In this document: positions 15,360-25,527 of the stretch, one piece after another
Layout of the letters: each line of letters begins with the position of its first letter
How positions within the stretch are numbered: position 1 is the stretch's first letter
NCBI RefSeq assembly: GCF_900631955.1
Contig: NZ_UZWD01000038.1
Location: 124,001-188,000, forward strand
Direction: 5' to 3'
DNA: 64,000 nt
Origin: Devosia equisanguinis
Lineage (GTDB): Bacteria > Pseudomonadota > Alphaproteobacteria > Rhizobiales > Devosiaceae
Notes under the pieces: model-generated
The model's input: only the letters and a program-made list of their open reading frames with translations
Database searches by the model: none
What the model was told of the DNA's origin: nothing
Made by a program: the position numbers and the translations under genes

Positions 15360-16742
15360 TCAAAGGCCCAGCGATTTGATTTTGCGATGCAGGGCACTGC
15401 GTTCCATGCCGACGAATTCGGCCGTCTTGGAGATGTTACCACCAAAACGCTCGATCTGGGCCAGCAAATATTGCCGCTCGAACACTTCACGAGCATCCCG
15501 GAGCGGCAGGCTCATCAGGTGCGCCGATGAGTCGGTGTCGCCGACGGTGGGGAGGACCTCGCCGATGTCGGAGGGCAACATCGTGGCAGTGATCAAACCG
15601 CCCTCGGGCTGCTGGTCCTTCATTAGGATGAGCAGCCGTTCGATGGAATTGCGCAGCTGGCGGGCATTCCCCGGCCATTCCTGTGCCTGCAGCACGGCCA
15701 TGGCATCATCGCCAATATTGACGCGCTGCAGATTGTGCATGCGGCAGACCTGCTCGATGAACACCGAAACCAGTGGGGGCACATCTTCGCGACGTTCGCG
15801 CAACGGGGTAATCGGTAGCGGCACAATGGAAAGGCGGTGGAACAGGTCGGAGCGGAAGTCGCCGGCCTCAATCTGCGCCGCGACATTCTGCGAACTGGAC
15901 GAAATGATCCGGACATCGATCGGAACTGCTTGAGAGCCGCCGACGCGGTGGAAACGGTTCTCGACCAGCGTGCGTAACAAGGTCGCCTGTACGGCCGGCG
16001 GCAGTGTCGTCACTTCCGACAGGTAAAGCGTACCACCATGGGCGCGCTCCAGAGCGCCGACCTCGACCTTGAGCAGGCCGTTTTTCTCTCGTGCCTCACG
16101 CCCGAACAGCACAACGGGAACTTCCTCGGGAGCATAGAGGGAGGCGTTGATTTCGATGAAGGAAGATTCTGCGCGCGGGCTGCGTTGGTGGATGAGCCGA
16201 GCCACCAAGCCCTTGCCGGCGCCCGATGGACCGGAAATGAAAATGCGCGAATTGGTCGGCGCAGACTTTTCGATCGTGCCCCGAACCTGCTGCAGTGCCG
16301 GCGATGAGCCCACCATATCGGCATTCTTGCCGGCGGAGCGCTCCTTGAGTTCAGCCACTTCACTGCGGAGCCTTGTGGCTTCCATCGCCCGTTGGGTCAC
16401 ATGCAGCAACCGGTCGATCTTGAACGGTTTTTCGATGTAGTCATAAGCGCCTCGCCGGATCGCCGACACCGCCGTCTCGACATTGCCGTGGCCCGAGATC
16501 ATCACCACAGGCATTTCGGGGTGCTGGCTCTGGAACACGTCGAGTAGTTGCAGCCCATCAAGGCGCGAGCCCTGCATCCAGATATCGAGGAAAACCAGAT
16601 TGGGCCGCCGCCGCGCAATCTCGTTGAGACCACTGTCGGCGTCGTGTGCCTGGCGGGTTTCAAAGCCCTCATCTTCGAGAATGCCCGCGATCAGGTCACG
16701 GATATCGTCCTCGTCGTCGATAATAAGGATGTCGAGTGCCAT
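15360..16742 (-). CDS. ntrX: NtrX response regulator with degenerate AAA+ domain
   Basis: The 460-residue regulator has a receiver domain (D9, D10, phosphoacceptor D53, K105), an AAA+ domain with Walker A GPSGAGKG at 171-178, and a C-terminal Fis-type helix-turn-helix (NISKTAEFVGMERSALHRKI). The segment that should hold the sigma54-contact GAFTGA loop is replaced by REAREKNGLL (from residue 215), and the Walker B reads LYLSEV (S242 instead of Asp). It therefore probably does not open sigma54 promoters but regulates by DNA binding. ntrY ends directly before its ATG, so the sensor and regulator are co-transcribed. NtrYX controls nitrogen, redox and envelope functions in related bacteria. Confidence 0.93.
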   Translation of the reverse strand: MALDILIIDDEDDIRDLIAGILEDEGFETRQAHDADSGLNEIARRRPNLVFLDIWMQGSRLDGLQLLDVFQSQHPEMPVVMISGHGNVETAVSAIRRGAYDYIEKPFKIDRLLHVTQRAMEATRLRSEVAELKERSAGKNADMVGSSPALQQVRGTIEKSAPTNSRIFISGPSGAGKGLVARLIHQRSPRAESSFIEINASLYAPEEVPVVLFGREAREKNGLLKVEVGALERAHGGTLYLSEVTTLPPAVQATLLRTLVENRFHRVGGSQAVPIDVRIISSSSQNVAAQIEAGDFRSDLFHRLSIVPLPITPLRERREDVPPLVSVFIEQVCRMHNLQRVNIGDDAMAVLQAQEWPGNARQLRNSIERLLILMKDQQPEGGLITATMLPSDIGEVLPTVGDTDSSAHLMSLPLRDAREVFERQYLLAQIERFGGNISKTAEFVGMERSALHRKIKSLGL

Positions 16743-19118
16743 CTACTTTTGAACAACCGCATGCAATTGCGGCTCCTCCTGTTGGAGCGCTGCGACACTG
16801 TCTTCGTCGCTTTCGCTCTTATTGGTGGTGTGCGTAGGGGAATGCATTGGCAAGGTGAAGGTGACGCAGGCACCTACCCTTCCCTGGAGATCAGGTTCGG
16901 CATCGATCAGTTCGATGATGCCGCCATGTTGCTCGATAATGCGGGCGACGATGGCAAGGCCGAGGCCTGTGCCCTTTTCGCGCGTTGTCATATAAGGCTC
17001 GAGCAGGCGCTGCCGGTTGTCTTTCGGCCAGCCCTTGCCGTTGTCTGAAACCGCCACGCGGGCGTGATTGCCCTCGATCTGACCCTGAACGGTTATGGTC
17101 GGCTGCCAATCGGCGGACATGGGAATGTCTTCGAACGCCTCGACCGCATTCTTGATCAGATTGGTAAGGGTCTGAGACACAAGGCGGTGGTCAAACCAGG
17201 CAATGATTGCGTCGTCGGGCAATTGCGTGACGATATTGACCTCAGGCAGGCGGACGCTTTCGAGGAACACGGCTTGGCGGATGGTATCGCTGAGATCGGC
17301 CATTTCCGGGGCCGATTCAGGCATCCGTGCAAAGGCAGAGAATTCATCGACCATGCGACCGATATCGCCCACTTGGCGGACGATGGTATTAATGCACTTG
17401 TCGAAGACTTCGCGGTCGTCGTCGAGCTTGTTGCCATAGCGGCGGCGCAGGCGCTCCGCCGAGAGCTGGATCGGGGTGAGAGGATTCTTGATTTCGTGGG
17501 CAATGCGCCGCGCCACGTCCGCCCAGGCGCTGGTGCGCTGCGCCGATTCAAGATCGGTGATGTCGTCGAAGGTCAGCACGTAGCCCTTGGATTCCGTGAT
17601 GGAGCCTTCACGCGTCAGTTGAACCTGGTAAATCCGGCGGTCGGTTTCGTTGCCGAGGTGAATCTGGTCGCGCACCTGACCGCGGCGGGCCGAGCGGGCC
17701 TTTTCCATGGTGGGGGCGATTTCGGGCATGATGCCTTCCATCCGCTCACCCATGAGTTCGATTTCCGTCTTGCCCAGCATTTCGCATGCGCGTGCATTGA
17801 CCAGTGTCACGGCGCCAAATGGATCAAGACCTATGATGCCGGCCGACACGCCCTCCACCACCGCCTCGGTGAACTGGCGCCGCTTTTCGTTGACCTCGTT
17901 GGCCATGAGAAGGGCCTCGCGCTGGTTCTTCAACTGCTGCGTCATGCGGTTGAAGCCGTTGGAAAGGTCGCGCAGATCGCCCCGCCCCTCCTGCACCGGC
18001 ACCTGTACGTCCAGATCGCCGGCGCTGACGCGGCGCGAGGCAACCATGAGGTTGCGGATCGGGTCGACAAAGCGATTGGCCAAGGCAATACCCACCCAGA
18101 GGGCGGCGAGAAGTAGAACCACCGCCAGCCCCACATACATGATGGTGAAGGTGATCTGGAAGACGAGGCGATTAGAGGCGTACTGGCGATATTCCGTTAT
18201 ATTCTCGTCGGTTAGACGCATATATTCTAGCACTTCGGCATCGACGGGACGGGCAACGAAGAGATAGGTATCGTCATAGCCACGCAGCTTGACGATTGAC
18301 CCCACGAATTGGGTTGAGCCAGGAGCAATTTGCGTGGGAACACCCTCGACCACCCCATCGGTGACGCCAGCCGGAAGGCGCGGATAGGACCCCGCGACAT
18401 TGATCTGCGCTCGCATGATTTCAGTGCCGCCGCGATCAATAAGCGAGGTGAACGGAAGCGAGCGCGTGATTGCGAGGGCAGTCAGGATGCGCTCGAAGCG
18501 CGTCGGGTCGTCGACGAAAGTGCTGTGCGCCTGCTCGAGTTCGGTGGCGACCCAGATGATGTCGTCGCGCAGCACCTGCGCATGTTCGAGCATGTAGGAG
18601 CGCGCGACGAGGCGCGAGCTTTCCACCATGGCGCGCGTCCGCTCGGAAAACCACTGATCGAGACCCTGGTTGAGGGCAATGGTCGCCACCACAGCCACCA
18701 GGGCCGCTGGTACGGCTGCCACGAAGGCGAACATCGCTACGATGCGCAGCTGCAGTCCCGCGCCCGGCAGACGACGCATCCGCGCCTGGAAAAGCAGCAC
18801 GGACTCGGTGACAACTAGGGCAATAACCAACAGCACCAAAATTCCGGTGACGATCCAGATAATCGTCCAGACGGTAGCGGAGGGCTGGATATTGGTCGCA
18901 CCCGAAAGAATCAGGAATGAAATCGACGACATCAGCACGGATGCCGACACCACAATAAACCCGAGGAGGCGAAGGGGCCGGTTCTGCTGAATGCCAAGCA
19001 CAGAACGACGCACGGGCTGCGGCGGCACCGCTCCCTGTCTATCATCCGGTTCTGTGGCTGCGACCAATTCGGTCATGCACCGCCCGTCTTCTGGCTTCAC
19101 CGCAGGGCAAAAGCCCAT
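16743..19118 (-). CDS. ntrY: NtrY sensor histidine kinase
   Basis: The protein (791 residues from the chosen start) has three N-terminal membrane helices, a periplasmic sensor region, a fourth helix, then HAMP, PAS, HisKA with the phosphoacceptor in [21 protein letters not shown], and HATPase with DNGKGWP and GTGLGLAI. It is the membrane kinase for NtrX, whose gene follows immediately. Start choice is uncertain: ATG 19118 has TTAGGGAAATT upstream; ATG 19076 (MTELVAATEPDD) and an upstream non-ATG codon at 19160 are alternatives. It lies downstream of ntrBC on the same strand with a 189-bp gap. Confidence 0.92.
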   Translation of the reverse strand: MGFCPAVKPEDGRCMTELVAATEPDDRQGAVPPQPVRRSVLGIQQNRPLRLLGFIVVSASVLMSSISFLILSGATNIQPSATVWTIIWIVTGILVLLVIALVVTESVLLFQARMRRLPGAGLQLRIVAMFAFVAAVPAALVAVVATIALNQGLDQWFSERTRAMVESSRLVARSYMLEHAQVLRDDIIWVATELEQAHSTFVDDPTRFERILTALAITRSLPFTSLIDRGGTEIMRAQINVAGSYPRLPAGVTDGVVEGVPTQIAPGSTQFVGSIVKLRGYDDTYLFVARPVDAEVLEYMRLTDENITEYRQYASNRLVFQITFTIMYVGLAVVLLLAALWVGIALANRFVDPIRNLMVASRRVSAGDLDVQVPVQEGRGDLRDLSNGFNRMTQQLKNQREALLMANEVNEKRRQFTEAVVEGVSAGIIGLDPFGAVTLVNARACEMLGKTEIELMGERMEGIMPEIAPTMEKARSARRGQVRDQIHLGNETDRRIYQVQLTREGSITESKGYVLTFDDITDLESAQRTSAWADVARRIAHEIKNPLTPIQLSAERLRRRYGNKLDDDREVFDKCINTIVRQVGDIGRMVDEFSAFARMPESAPEMADLSDTIRQAVFLESVRLPEVNIVTQLPDDAIIAWFDHRLVSQTLTNLIKNAVEAFEDIPMSADWQPTITVQGQIEGNHARVAVSDNGKGWPKDNRQRLLEPYMTTREKGTGLGLAIVARIIEQHGGIIELIDAEPDLQGRVGACVTFTLPMHSPTHTTNKSESDEDSVAALQQEEPQLHAVVQK

Positions 19119-19307
19119 AATTTCCCTAACTAAGCCACCGCTCAAACGGACGGGGGTCAAAGGGAAGGCGAAACCTGACCCAATTCGGTCGACCCTTCAA
19201 GATAAATGTTGCCAAAATGTGACACCACTTGACCTTGAACGGAGCGGACCGGGTCGCCATACGGGCGAAGGCGTAGAAATCAGGCGCCCTGGGAGAACCG
19301 AGCGGCC

Positions 19308-20756
19308 TTAACTGCCGCGACGACTGTGCTTGATGATCTCGATGCTGTGAGTGCGGATCTTCTTGCGCAAGGTGTTGCGATTGAGGCCGAGAAGGTCAGC
19401 GGCCTTGATCTGGTTGCCACCACAGGCGTTGAGCGCCATGGCGATCAAGGGCGCCTCGACGCGATCAATGACTCGCTCGTAGAGACCCGGCGGGGGCAGA
19501 TTGGGCTCATATTCGCGCAGCAGCTGGCTCACATGGGTTTCCACCGCCGTCGACAGGTCGATGGGGCCCGAAGCGGCCGAAACCTGCGGTCGATCGGCAA
19601 TGTTGAGCTCGTTCTGGACGATCTCAGCCGAGATCTGTTCGTCCGCATAGAGCGCTGAGAGACGGCGGACCAGGTTCTCCAACTCGCGGATATTGCCGGG
19701 CCAGGAATAGTTCTGCATCAAACGGATGGCTTCGGGCGACACCGTCTTGATCGGCTCGCCGTCGCGCTGAGCGGCGCGCAGGAAATGCTGGGTCAGGTCG
19801 GAAATGTCATCGATGCGCTCGCGCAGCGGCGGCAAACGGATGGGCACGACATTGAGGCGATAGTAAAGATCTTCGCGGAACAAACCCTGGCGGATCATCT
19901 GGCTGAGATCGCGGTGGGTAGCCGCGACAATACGGACATTGGTCTTGATGGCACTTCGGCCGCCGACCATGGTGTATTCGCCCTCCTGCAGCACGCGCAG
20001 CAAACGCGTCTGCGCATCCATTGGCATGTCGCCGATTTCGTCGAGGAAGAGCGTGCCACCCTCTGCCTGCTCGAAGCGGCCCGATGAACGGGTATTGGCG
20101 CCGGTGAAAGCCCCCTTCTCATGGCCAAAAAGCTCAGCCTCGATCAGGTCGCGGGGAATGGCGGCCATGTTGATGGCCACGAAAGGACCATTGCGGCGCT
20201 TACCGAAGTCGTGCAGGGCCCGAGCCACCAACTCCTTGCCGGTGCCGCTTTCGCCGGTGATCATGACCGTCAAATCCGTCTGCATCAGCCGCGCCAGAGC
20301 ACGGTAGATGTCCTGCATCGCAGTGGAGCGGCCAACCAGGGGCATGGCCTCGCCGGGCTCGTCATCGGTGCGCTCTGTCTTGGACGGCTTTTTTGCATCG
20401 GAAAGGGCGCGCGAAACCACCGAAAGCACTTCGGTGATGTCGAAGGGTTTTGGCAGATACTCGTAAGCGCCGACCTCGGACGCGCGGATAGCGGTCATGA
20501 AGGTGTTCTGGGCGCTCATGACGATCATCGGCAGGTCGGGGCGCAGCTTTTTGATCTTGGGCATGACCTCGAAGGCATTGCCGTCGGGCATGGCCACGTC
20601 TGTGATCAGAATATCGCCCTCGCCGCGGCTCACCCAGTTCCACATGGTCGAGATATTGCCGGTGGGCCGCACTTCGTAGCCGGCGCGGGTCAGGGCCTGG
20701 TTGAGAACCATGCGGATGGCGGCATCGTCATCGGCAAGCAGAACGACATGGCTCAT
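19308..20756 (-). CDS. ntrC: Nitrogen regulator NtrC (sigma54 activator)
   Basis: The 482-residue protein is a complete NtrC: receiver with acidic pocket and PKPFD, AAA+ domain with Walker A GESGTGKE, intact GAFTGA loop ([10 protein letters not shown]) and Walker [11 protein letters not shown], and a Fis-type DNA-binding end ([17 protein letters not shown]). Phosphorylated by NtrB, it activates sigma54 promoters of nitrogen assimilation. Its ATG overlaps the ntrB TGA as ATGA. The intact motifs contrast with the degenerate neighbouring NtrX. Confidence 0.96.
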   Translation of the reverse strand: MSHVVLLADDDAAIRMVLNQALTRAGYEVRPTGNISTMWNWVSRGEGDILITDVAMPDGNAFEVMPKIKKLRPDLPMIVMSAQNTFMTAIRASEVGAYEYLPKPFDITEVLSVVSRALSDAKKPSKTERTDDEPGEAMPLVGRSTAMQDIYRALARLMQTDLTVMITGESGTGKELVARALHDFGKRRNGPFVAINMAAIPRDLIEAELFGHEKGAFTGANTRSSGRFEQAEGGTLFLDEIGDMPMDAQTRLLRVLQEGEYTMVGGRSAIKTNVRIVAATHRDLSQMIRQGLFREDLYYRLNVVPIRLPPLRERIDDISDLTQHFLRAAQRDGEPIKTVSPEAIRLMQNYSWPGNIRELENLVRRLSALYADEQISAEIVQNELNIADRPQVSAASGPIDLSTAVETHVSQLLREYEPNLPPPGLYERVIDRVEAPLIAMALNACGGNQIKAADLLGLNRNTLRKKIRTHSIEIIKHSRRGS

Positions 20757-21892
20757 TTGGGGGAACCCTCTTCGGCATCGACAGGTGTCAGAAAGGCGCC
20801 GCTGGCAACCGGCAGCAGGATACGGAAGCGCGTGCGGCCCGGGCGGCTATCACAATCGATGACGCCGCCATGGTCTCCCACGATCTTGGCGACCAGAGCC
20901 AGACCGAGGCCGGAACCGTTGGTTTTAGTGGTCACGAAGGGATCAAACAGGAAGGGGAGGATGTCGGGGGGGACGCCGGGGCCGTTGTCTTCGATGACAA
21001 TTTCAAGCGGCAGGGAAATGCGCTCGGCGACGCCGGCGACGCTGATGCGAATGCCAGGGCGAAAAGCTGTGGTTATCCGAATTTCAGGTTTCTGAGTTCT
21101 TTCAAGCGCTTCGGAAGCGTTCTTAATCAAGTTCAGGAAGACCTGGATGAGCTGATCGCGATTGCCAAAGACCGGTGGCAGCGACGGGTCGTATTCTTCG
21201 TAGAAGACAATGCCGCGTGCGACCCCATTCCTTGCCAGAAGCTTAACGCGATCCAACACAATATGAATGTTGATCGGCTCGCGCTCCATCGGGCGCTCAT
21301 CGCCGAACACCTCGACCCGATCGATCAGCCCGACGATACGATCGGTCTCCTCGCGAATAAGGCGAGCCAGCGGGATTTCGTCGGCCGGCACGGATTGCTC
21401 GAGCAATTGCGCGGCACCGCGAATGCCAGAGAGCGGGTTCTTGATCTCGTGAGCCAGCATAGAGGCCAGCCCGGTGACGGAGCGGGCCGCGCCGCGGGAC
21501 ACCATCTGGCGGTCGATCTTGTCGGCCATGGTGCGCTCCTGAATGAGCACGGCAACACGGTGGTCGGCATCGGTCAGCGGGGTGGCGAATACGTCGGCAA
21601 TACGCTCATCGCCGAAGCGAGAGGAACCGATGCGAACGCGATACTCGGTCATCGGCGCCCGGCGCTGAACCACGGTTTCCACGAGGGAAATGATCGGCGA
21701 GCCGAAGGCGATGAGATCATCTAGCCGCTGGCGGGTCAAAACGCCCAGCGAGGCGCCGAAAAATGCTTCTGCCGCGTAGTTGACGAACAGAATCTGCCGG
21801 GTTTCGTCGAGGACGATGATCGGCTGCGGCAGTGCCTGGAGCACGGCGGTCGATGGAACGGCGGCCAAGTCGGCAGACAGAGCGGCGTTCAT
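20753..21892 (-). CDS. ntrB: Nitrogen sensor kinase NtrB
   Basis: The 379-residue soluble kinase has an N-terminal PAS domain, HisKA with the phosphoacceptor in [21 protein letters not shown] and HATPase with DNGPGVP and GSGLGLAL. It phosphorylates or dephosphorylates NtrC in response to PII/GlnB. ATG 21892 is preferred over an upstream TTG at 21907 because GGAGGG lies 7 nt before it and it overlaps the dusB TGA as ATGA. The operon dusB-ntrB-ntrC is the standard alphaproteobacterial (nifR3-ntrBC) layout. Confidence 0.95.
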   Translation of the reverse strand: MNAALSADLAAVPSTAVLQALPQPIIVLDETRQILFVNYAAEAFFGASLGVLTRQRLDDLIAFGSPIISLVETVVQRRAPMTEYRVRIGSSRFGDERIADVFATPLTDADHRVAVLIQERTMADKIDRQMVSRGAARSVTGLASMLAHEIKNPLSGIRGAAQLLEQSVPADEIPLARLIREETDRIVGLIDRVEVFGDERPMEREPINIHIVLDRVKLLARNGVARGIVFYEEYDPSLPPVFGNRDQLIQVFLNLIKNASEALERTQKPEIRITTAFRPGIRISVAGVAERISLPLEIVIEDNGPGVPPDILPFLFDPFVTTKTNGSGLGLALVAKIVGDHGGVIDCDSRPGRTRFRILLPVASGAFLTPVDAEEGSPK

Positions 21893-22890
21893 GCGGCTGC
21901 CCTCCAATCGTCGGAAAACAGGATAGCGATCAGCTTGAGCACGTCGGCGGGCTGATCATTGTCGAGAAGCGACTTGCGGGTGGGCTTGTCGAGCGCCAGA
22001 CCTGCAGCCTCGGCATACCAGTCGAGATGCTTGCGGGCAGCGCGCAGGCCGACCTCGGTGCCATATTCGATGAGCATGTCTTCGTAGTGGTTCTGGATCA
22101 GCGAGACGAGCTCTGCACCTGCAGGGGCAGAGGCTGGCACTTCACCGGCCAGTGCGGCACCGATTTCACCCACGCGCCATGGGCGCCCCTGGGCACCTCG
22201 GCCGAGCATGACAGCGGCAGCGCCAGACGCCTTGAGCGCCTCGACGGCTGCGACGGCATCGACAATATCGCCATTGACCACAACCGGCACATCCACTGTT
22301 TCGGCAACTTCGCGCACGAGACTCCAGCGTGCCTGGCCCTTGTAGAACTGCTGTCGGGTGCGACCGTGGACGGTGATCATCTGGGCTCCAGCGGACACGG
22401 CCAAGCGCGCAATCTGCGGCGCGTTGAGACTGTCGTCATCCCAGCCGAGCCGCATCTTGACCGTGACCGGGCGTGATGTGGCGGCCACGACCGCCTCGAC
22501 AATGGCCAGGGCCTGGTCCGGCACACGCATCAGCGCTGACCCGGCATAGCCGGTGGTAACGCGTTTGGCGGGGCAGCCAAAATTGATGTCGATGATATCG
22601 GCGCCGGCATCTTCGGCGATACGGGCGCCTTCAGCCATCCAGCGTGGCTCGCAGCCAGCGAGCTGCACCATATGCGGCAAGGTCCCTGCCCGGCCGAGCT
22701 TGCGCACCATGTCATCATGGCCGGTGGTCAGCGCGGCGCTGGCGATCATCTCGGAAACGACGAGACCTGCGCCATAGCGTTCGGCGATCTCGCGGAAGGG
22801 TCGATCGGTAATGCCGGCCATGGGGGCGAGAAACGCGCGATTGCGTACCGCATGGCCTCCAATGCTCAAAGCGCAGGCACTAGCCGTCAC
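21889..22890 (-). CDS. dusB: tRNA-dihydrouridine synthase DusB (NifR3)
   Basis: The 333-residue FMN enzyme shows the LAPMAGITDRPFR opening, NFGCPAKRV with the catalytic Cys, KMRLGW and HGRTRQQFYKG motifs, all diagnostic of the DUS family. It reduces uridines in tRNA D-loops. The start is GTG 22890. Its end overlaps ntrB as ATGA, so it leads the nitrogen regulatory operon. The 169-bp gap to the divergent ispDF should carry both promoters; I saw no strong hexamers in it. Confidence 0.94.
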   Translation of the reverse strand: MTASACALSIGGHAVRNRAFLAPMAGITDRPFREIAERYGAGLVVSEMIASAALTTGHDDMVRKLGRAGTLPHMVQLAGCEPRWMAEGARIAEDAGADIIDINFGCPAKRVTTGYAGSALMRVPDQALAIVEAVVAATSRPVTVKMRLGWDDDSLNAPQIARLAVSAGAQMITVHGRTRQQFYKGQARWSLVREVAETVDVPVVVNGDIVDAVAAVEALKASGAAAVMLGRGAQGRPWRVGEIGAALAGEVPASAPAGAELVSLIQNHYEDMLIEYGTEVGLRAARKHLDWYAEAAGLALDKPTRKSLLDNDQPADVLKLIAILFSDDWRAAA

Positions 22891-23059
22891 GAATTGCCCC
22901 AGAAATGTTCAAATACGATAAGGTGCCCGCACAATAATCATTTTACCTGAGCGCGCAACAGCTTCGCATAGGACATTGGTCGGAAATCAGCCCTGCTCTT
23001 GCCGCATGGCAGGGTGAAGGCTAGACGGGGCGTGTCGGCGGTTTTCGCGAAGTGCGTAT

Positions 23060-24256
23060 ATGTCTGAACGTTCAAAATCCATAGCCGTCATCATCGTCGC
23101 TGCAGGAAAAGGCGAACGCGTCGGCGTTGATGGCAATGAGGTGCCCAAGCAGTATCGCCTTGTTGCCGGCACCCCGGTTCTCTCCCGCTCGATCAAGGCT
23201 TTTCTCGACCATCCGCAGGTCACTCATGTCTTGCCCGTGATCAACGAGCAGCATCGGGAGCGCTTCGATAATCTGGGACTTGGCGACCCGCGGCTGTTGC
23301 CGGCAATTGGCGGTGGCGCCAACCGGCAGGCGTCCGTTCTTGCCGGTCTCATGGCGCTCGGCCCCTTACGGCCCGATCTAGTGCTCATTCACGATGCCGC
23401 GCGACCAATGGTCTCGCTGGAGGTGATCGGTGATGTCATCGCGCTGTTGCAGAATCTTGACGGCGCCCTACCCGCCTTGCCGCTTACCGACACAATCAAG
23501 CGCTCAATCGACGGCAGGCAGGTCGCGGCAACGGAAGATCGTCGGCAGCTTTCAGCCGCGCAGACACCACAGGGCTTCCGTTTCGGGCAAATTCTCTCTG
23601 CCCATATGCGCGCCGTGAATGTTCGGCGCGAATTCACCGACGATGCCGAAATTGCCGAATGGGCGGGTTTGCGGGTCGGAATGGTCATGGGTGATGTTGA
23701 AAATTTCAAGCTCACCTATCCGGAAGACTTTGTGCGCGCCGAGCACATCCTGACAGGAGCAAAGCAGATGGAAACCCGCATTGGCACTGGCTATGACGTG
23801 CATTCCTTCGAGCCGGGCGATGCCGTCTGGCTTTGTGGCGTTCGCATTCCCTACAAGGCCAAGCTCAACGGCCATTCCGACGCGGATGTCTCGCTGCATG
23901 CGCTTACCGACGCCATTCTGGGGGCCATTGGTGAAGGCGATATCGGGGTGCACTTCCCGCCCAGCGACATGCAATGGAAAGGCGCAGCCTCGACCATCTT
24001 TCTGCGCCACGCCAGCGAATTAGTCGCGCGGCTCGGTGGACGGATCGTCAATTGCGACGTGACAATCGTTGCCGAAGCGCCGAAGATCGGCCCTCACGCC
24101 TCTGCCATGCGCGCGGTCATTGCCGAAACATTGGGGATTTCGGCGAGCCGTGTGGCGGTGAAGGCGACGACCAATGAGAAGCTCGGGTTTATCGGGCGGG
24201 AGGAAGGCATCGTGGCAATGGCAAGTGCAAGCGTGGAAGTGCCGAGGATCGACTGA
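23060..24256 (+). CDS. ispDF: Bifunctional IspD/IspF isoprenoid enzyme
   Basis: Residues 1-230 are IspD (2-C-methylerythritol 4-phosphate cytidylyltransferase), with AAGKGERVG, PKQY and HDAARPMVS. From about 236 on it is IspF (MECDP synthase), with TGYDVHSF, LNGHSDADV and the C-terminal TTNEKLGFIGREEGI block. It catalyses steps three and five of the MEP pathway for isopentenyl diphosphate. The fusion is typical for alphaproteobacteria. The TGA abuts the ATG of the next gene. Confidence 0.96.
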   Translation: MSERSKSIAVIIVAAGKGERVGVDGNEVPKQYRLVAGTPVLSRSIKAFLDHPQVTHVLPVINEQHRERFDNLGLGDPRLLPAIGGGANRQASVLAGLMALGPLRPDLVLIHDAARPMVSLEVIGDVIALLQNLDGALPALPLTDTIKRSIDGRQVAATEDRRQLSAAQTPQGFRFGQILSAHMRAVNVRREFTDDAEIAEWAGLRVGMVMGDVENFKLTYPEDFVRAEHILTGAKQMETRIGTGYDVHSFEPGDAVWLCGVRIPYKAKLNGHSDADVSLHALTDAILGAIGEGDIGVHFPPSDMQWKGAASTIFLRHASELVARLGGRIVNCDVTIVAEAPKIGPHASAMRAVIAETLGISASRVAVKATTNEKLGFIGREEGIVAMASASVEVPRID

Positions 24257-24760
24257 ATGGCCAAACAGACTCCGCCCAGCGTGGGCAAACAGATCATCGA
24301 CCTCCTCTCCCAGACCAACAAGACCATCGTCACCGCCGAAAGTTGCACAGGCGGCATGATTGCGGCGGCGCTGACGGATATTCCCGGTGCATCCGCGGCG
24401 CTCTATGGCGGCTATGTGACCTACGCCAATGCCGCCAAATCCAAGATGATCCACGTGCAATCGCGACTGATTCGCGACTATGGCGCGGTCAGCAACCAGG
24501 TAGCCCGCGCCATGGCCGACGGCGCTCGCAACACGGCCCGCGCCGATTTTGCCGTGGCGGCAACCGGCATTGCCGGTCCGGATGGCGGCAGTGACAAAAA
24601 GCCGGTGGGGCTCGTCTATGTGGCCGTATCCTCAGACCTTGCGACGGTGGTGATCGAGCATCGCTTCGGCGACATAGGCCGTGATGCGATCCGCAAGGCG
24701 ACCGTGGAGGCAGCGCTTGATCTGGTGCTGCAGGTGCTGACGAGCGATCCGCCGCAATAA
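24257..24760 (+). CDS. CinA C-terminal-domain protein (nicotinamide-nucleotide amidase type)
   Basis: The 167-residue protein is a stand-alone CinA C-terminal domain: AESCTGGMIAAALTDIPGAS near residue 30, YGGYVTYANAAK, and AATGIAGPDGGSDKKPVGLVYVA. Such single-domain proteins (PncC) deamidate nicotinamide mononucleotide to nicotinate mononucleotide, recycling NAD. It starts directly at the ispDF stop, so it is co-transcribed with it. Confidence 0.92.
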   Translation: MAKQTPPSVGKQIIDLLSQTNKTIVTAESCTGGMIAAALTDIPGASAALYGGYVTYANAAKSKMIHVQSRLIRDYGAVSNQVARAMADGARNTARADFAVAATGIAGPDGGSDKKPVGLVYVAVSSDLATVVIEHRFGDIGRDAIRKATVEAALDLVLQVLTSDPPQ

Positions 24761-24773
24761 GTCGATCTTCAGC

Positions 24774-25076
24774 CTATGCCTTGCCCGGTCCGTCCACAAT
24801 GATGCTGACCTCATAGTCGCGTCGAATGCCTGCGGTCTTGTGCGCCCAGGCTGAGGCTTTGGTCCGCATCTGATGGGCATCGAAGGCTGCCTGGTCGACG
24901 AACAGCTCTTCGACCCGCCAGACCATGGGGTCGTGGGTCTTTGTCACCTCGAATGAGAGACAACCGGATTCGGCGCGGGTGAGGCGAACGTGTTCCGGCA
25001 GATAGCGGTGGACGGCATCCACCTCCGCCTGCGAGGCGCAGACAAGGCGACCGGTCAGGCGGAGCTTGGCCGTCAC
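24774..25076 (-). CDS. Antibiotic-biosynthesis-monooxygenase (ABM) domain protein
   Basis: A 100-residue single-domain protein of the dimeric alpha+beta barrel ABM fold: LRLTGRLVC strand, HVRLTRAESGCLSFEV and WRVEELFVDQAAFDAHQ. Members are small quinol/heme-type monooxygenases or unknown stress proteins. The start is GTG 25076, four bases after the ratA-like stop, suggesting co-transcription with lipA. No specific substrate can be named. Confidence 0.8.
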   Translation of the reverse strand: MTAKLRLTGRLVCASQAEVDAVHRYLPEHVRLTRAESGCLSFEVTKTHDPMVWRVEELFVDQAAFDAHQMRTKASAWAHKTAGIRRDYEVSIIVDGPGKA

Positions 25077-25080
25077 AGGA

Positions 25081-25527
25081 TCAAACTCCGAAGCGACGAT
25101 CGGCCTCGTCGCAGAAAGCGCGCATGATTTCTTCCTGCTTGGCGGCGAAGGCGGGCTCCGCTACCGCTGAGATCAGCGGATTGGAAATCTTGAAGTCGAT
25201 CTCAAAGCGGACCCTCGTGCCCTGCCCTTCGGGCTCAAAACTCCAAATGCTGTCGAGGTAGGAAAAGGGCCCATCGACGGCCTTGGCGCGAACGGTCATC
25301 CGCTCCGCATCCAGGGTTACCCGGCTGGTATAGGCCTGAGTAATCGGACCAAAGGCGATGGTCATGCGGGCCAGCAGCACATTGCCGCCGGCGGGCGCGG
25401 CAGGGTCGGATCGAACCTGCATGGCCTGGCAGTTGGGAATGAAGCGCGGATAGTTGGAGAGGTCCGAGACGACATCGAACATGCGCTGCGGCAGATGCGG
25501 CACATGCCGTTCATAGAAACGCTTCAT
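25081..25527 (-). CDS. RatA/Coq10-family START-like protein
   Basis: The 148-residue START-like protein has the family N-terminal pattern (R..PH.P..MFDVVSDLSNYPRFIP.C) and the C-terminal DFKISNPL...AEPAF region. Coq10 homologues bind ubiquinone and support respiration; in E. coli the homologue RatA was described as a ribosome-association toxin. The gene follows lipA immediately (TGA then ATG, no gap), the usual alphaproteobacterial lipA-coq10 pair, so a quinone/respiratory role is the safer reading. Confidence 0.9.
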   Translation of the reverse strand: MKRFYERHVPHLPQRMFDVVSDLSNYPRFIPNCQAMQVRSDPAAPAGGNVLLARMTIAFGPITQAYTSRVTLDAERMTVRAKAVDGPFSYLDSIWSFEPEGQGTRVRFEIDFKISNPLISAVAEPAFAAKQEEIMRAFCDEADRRFGV

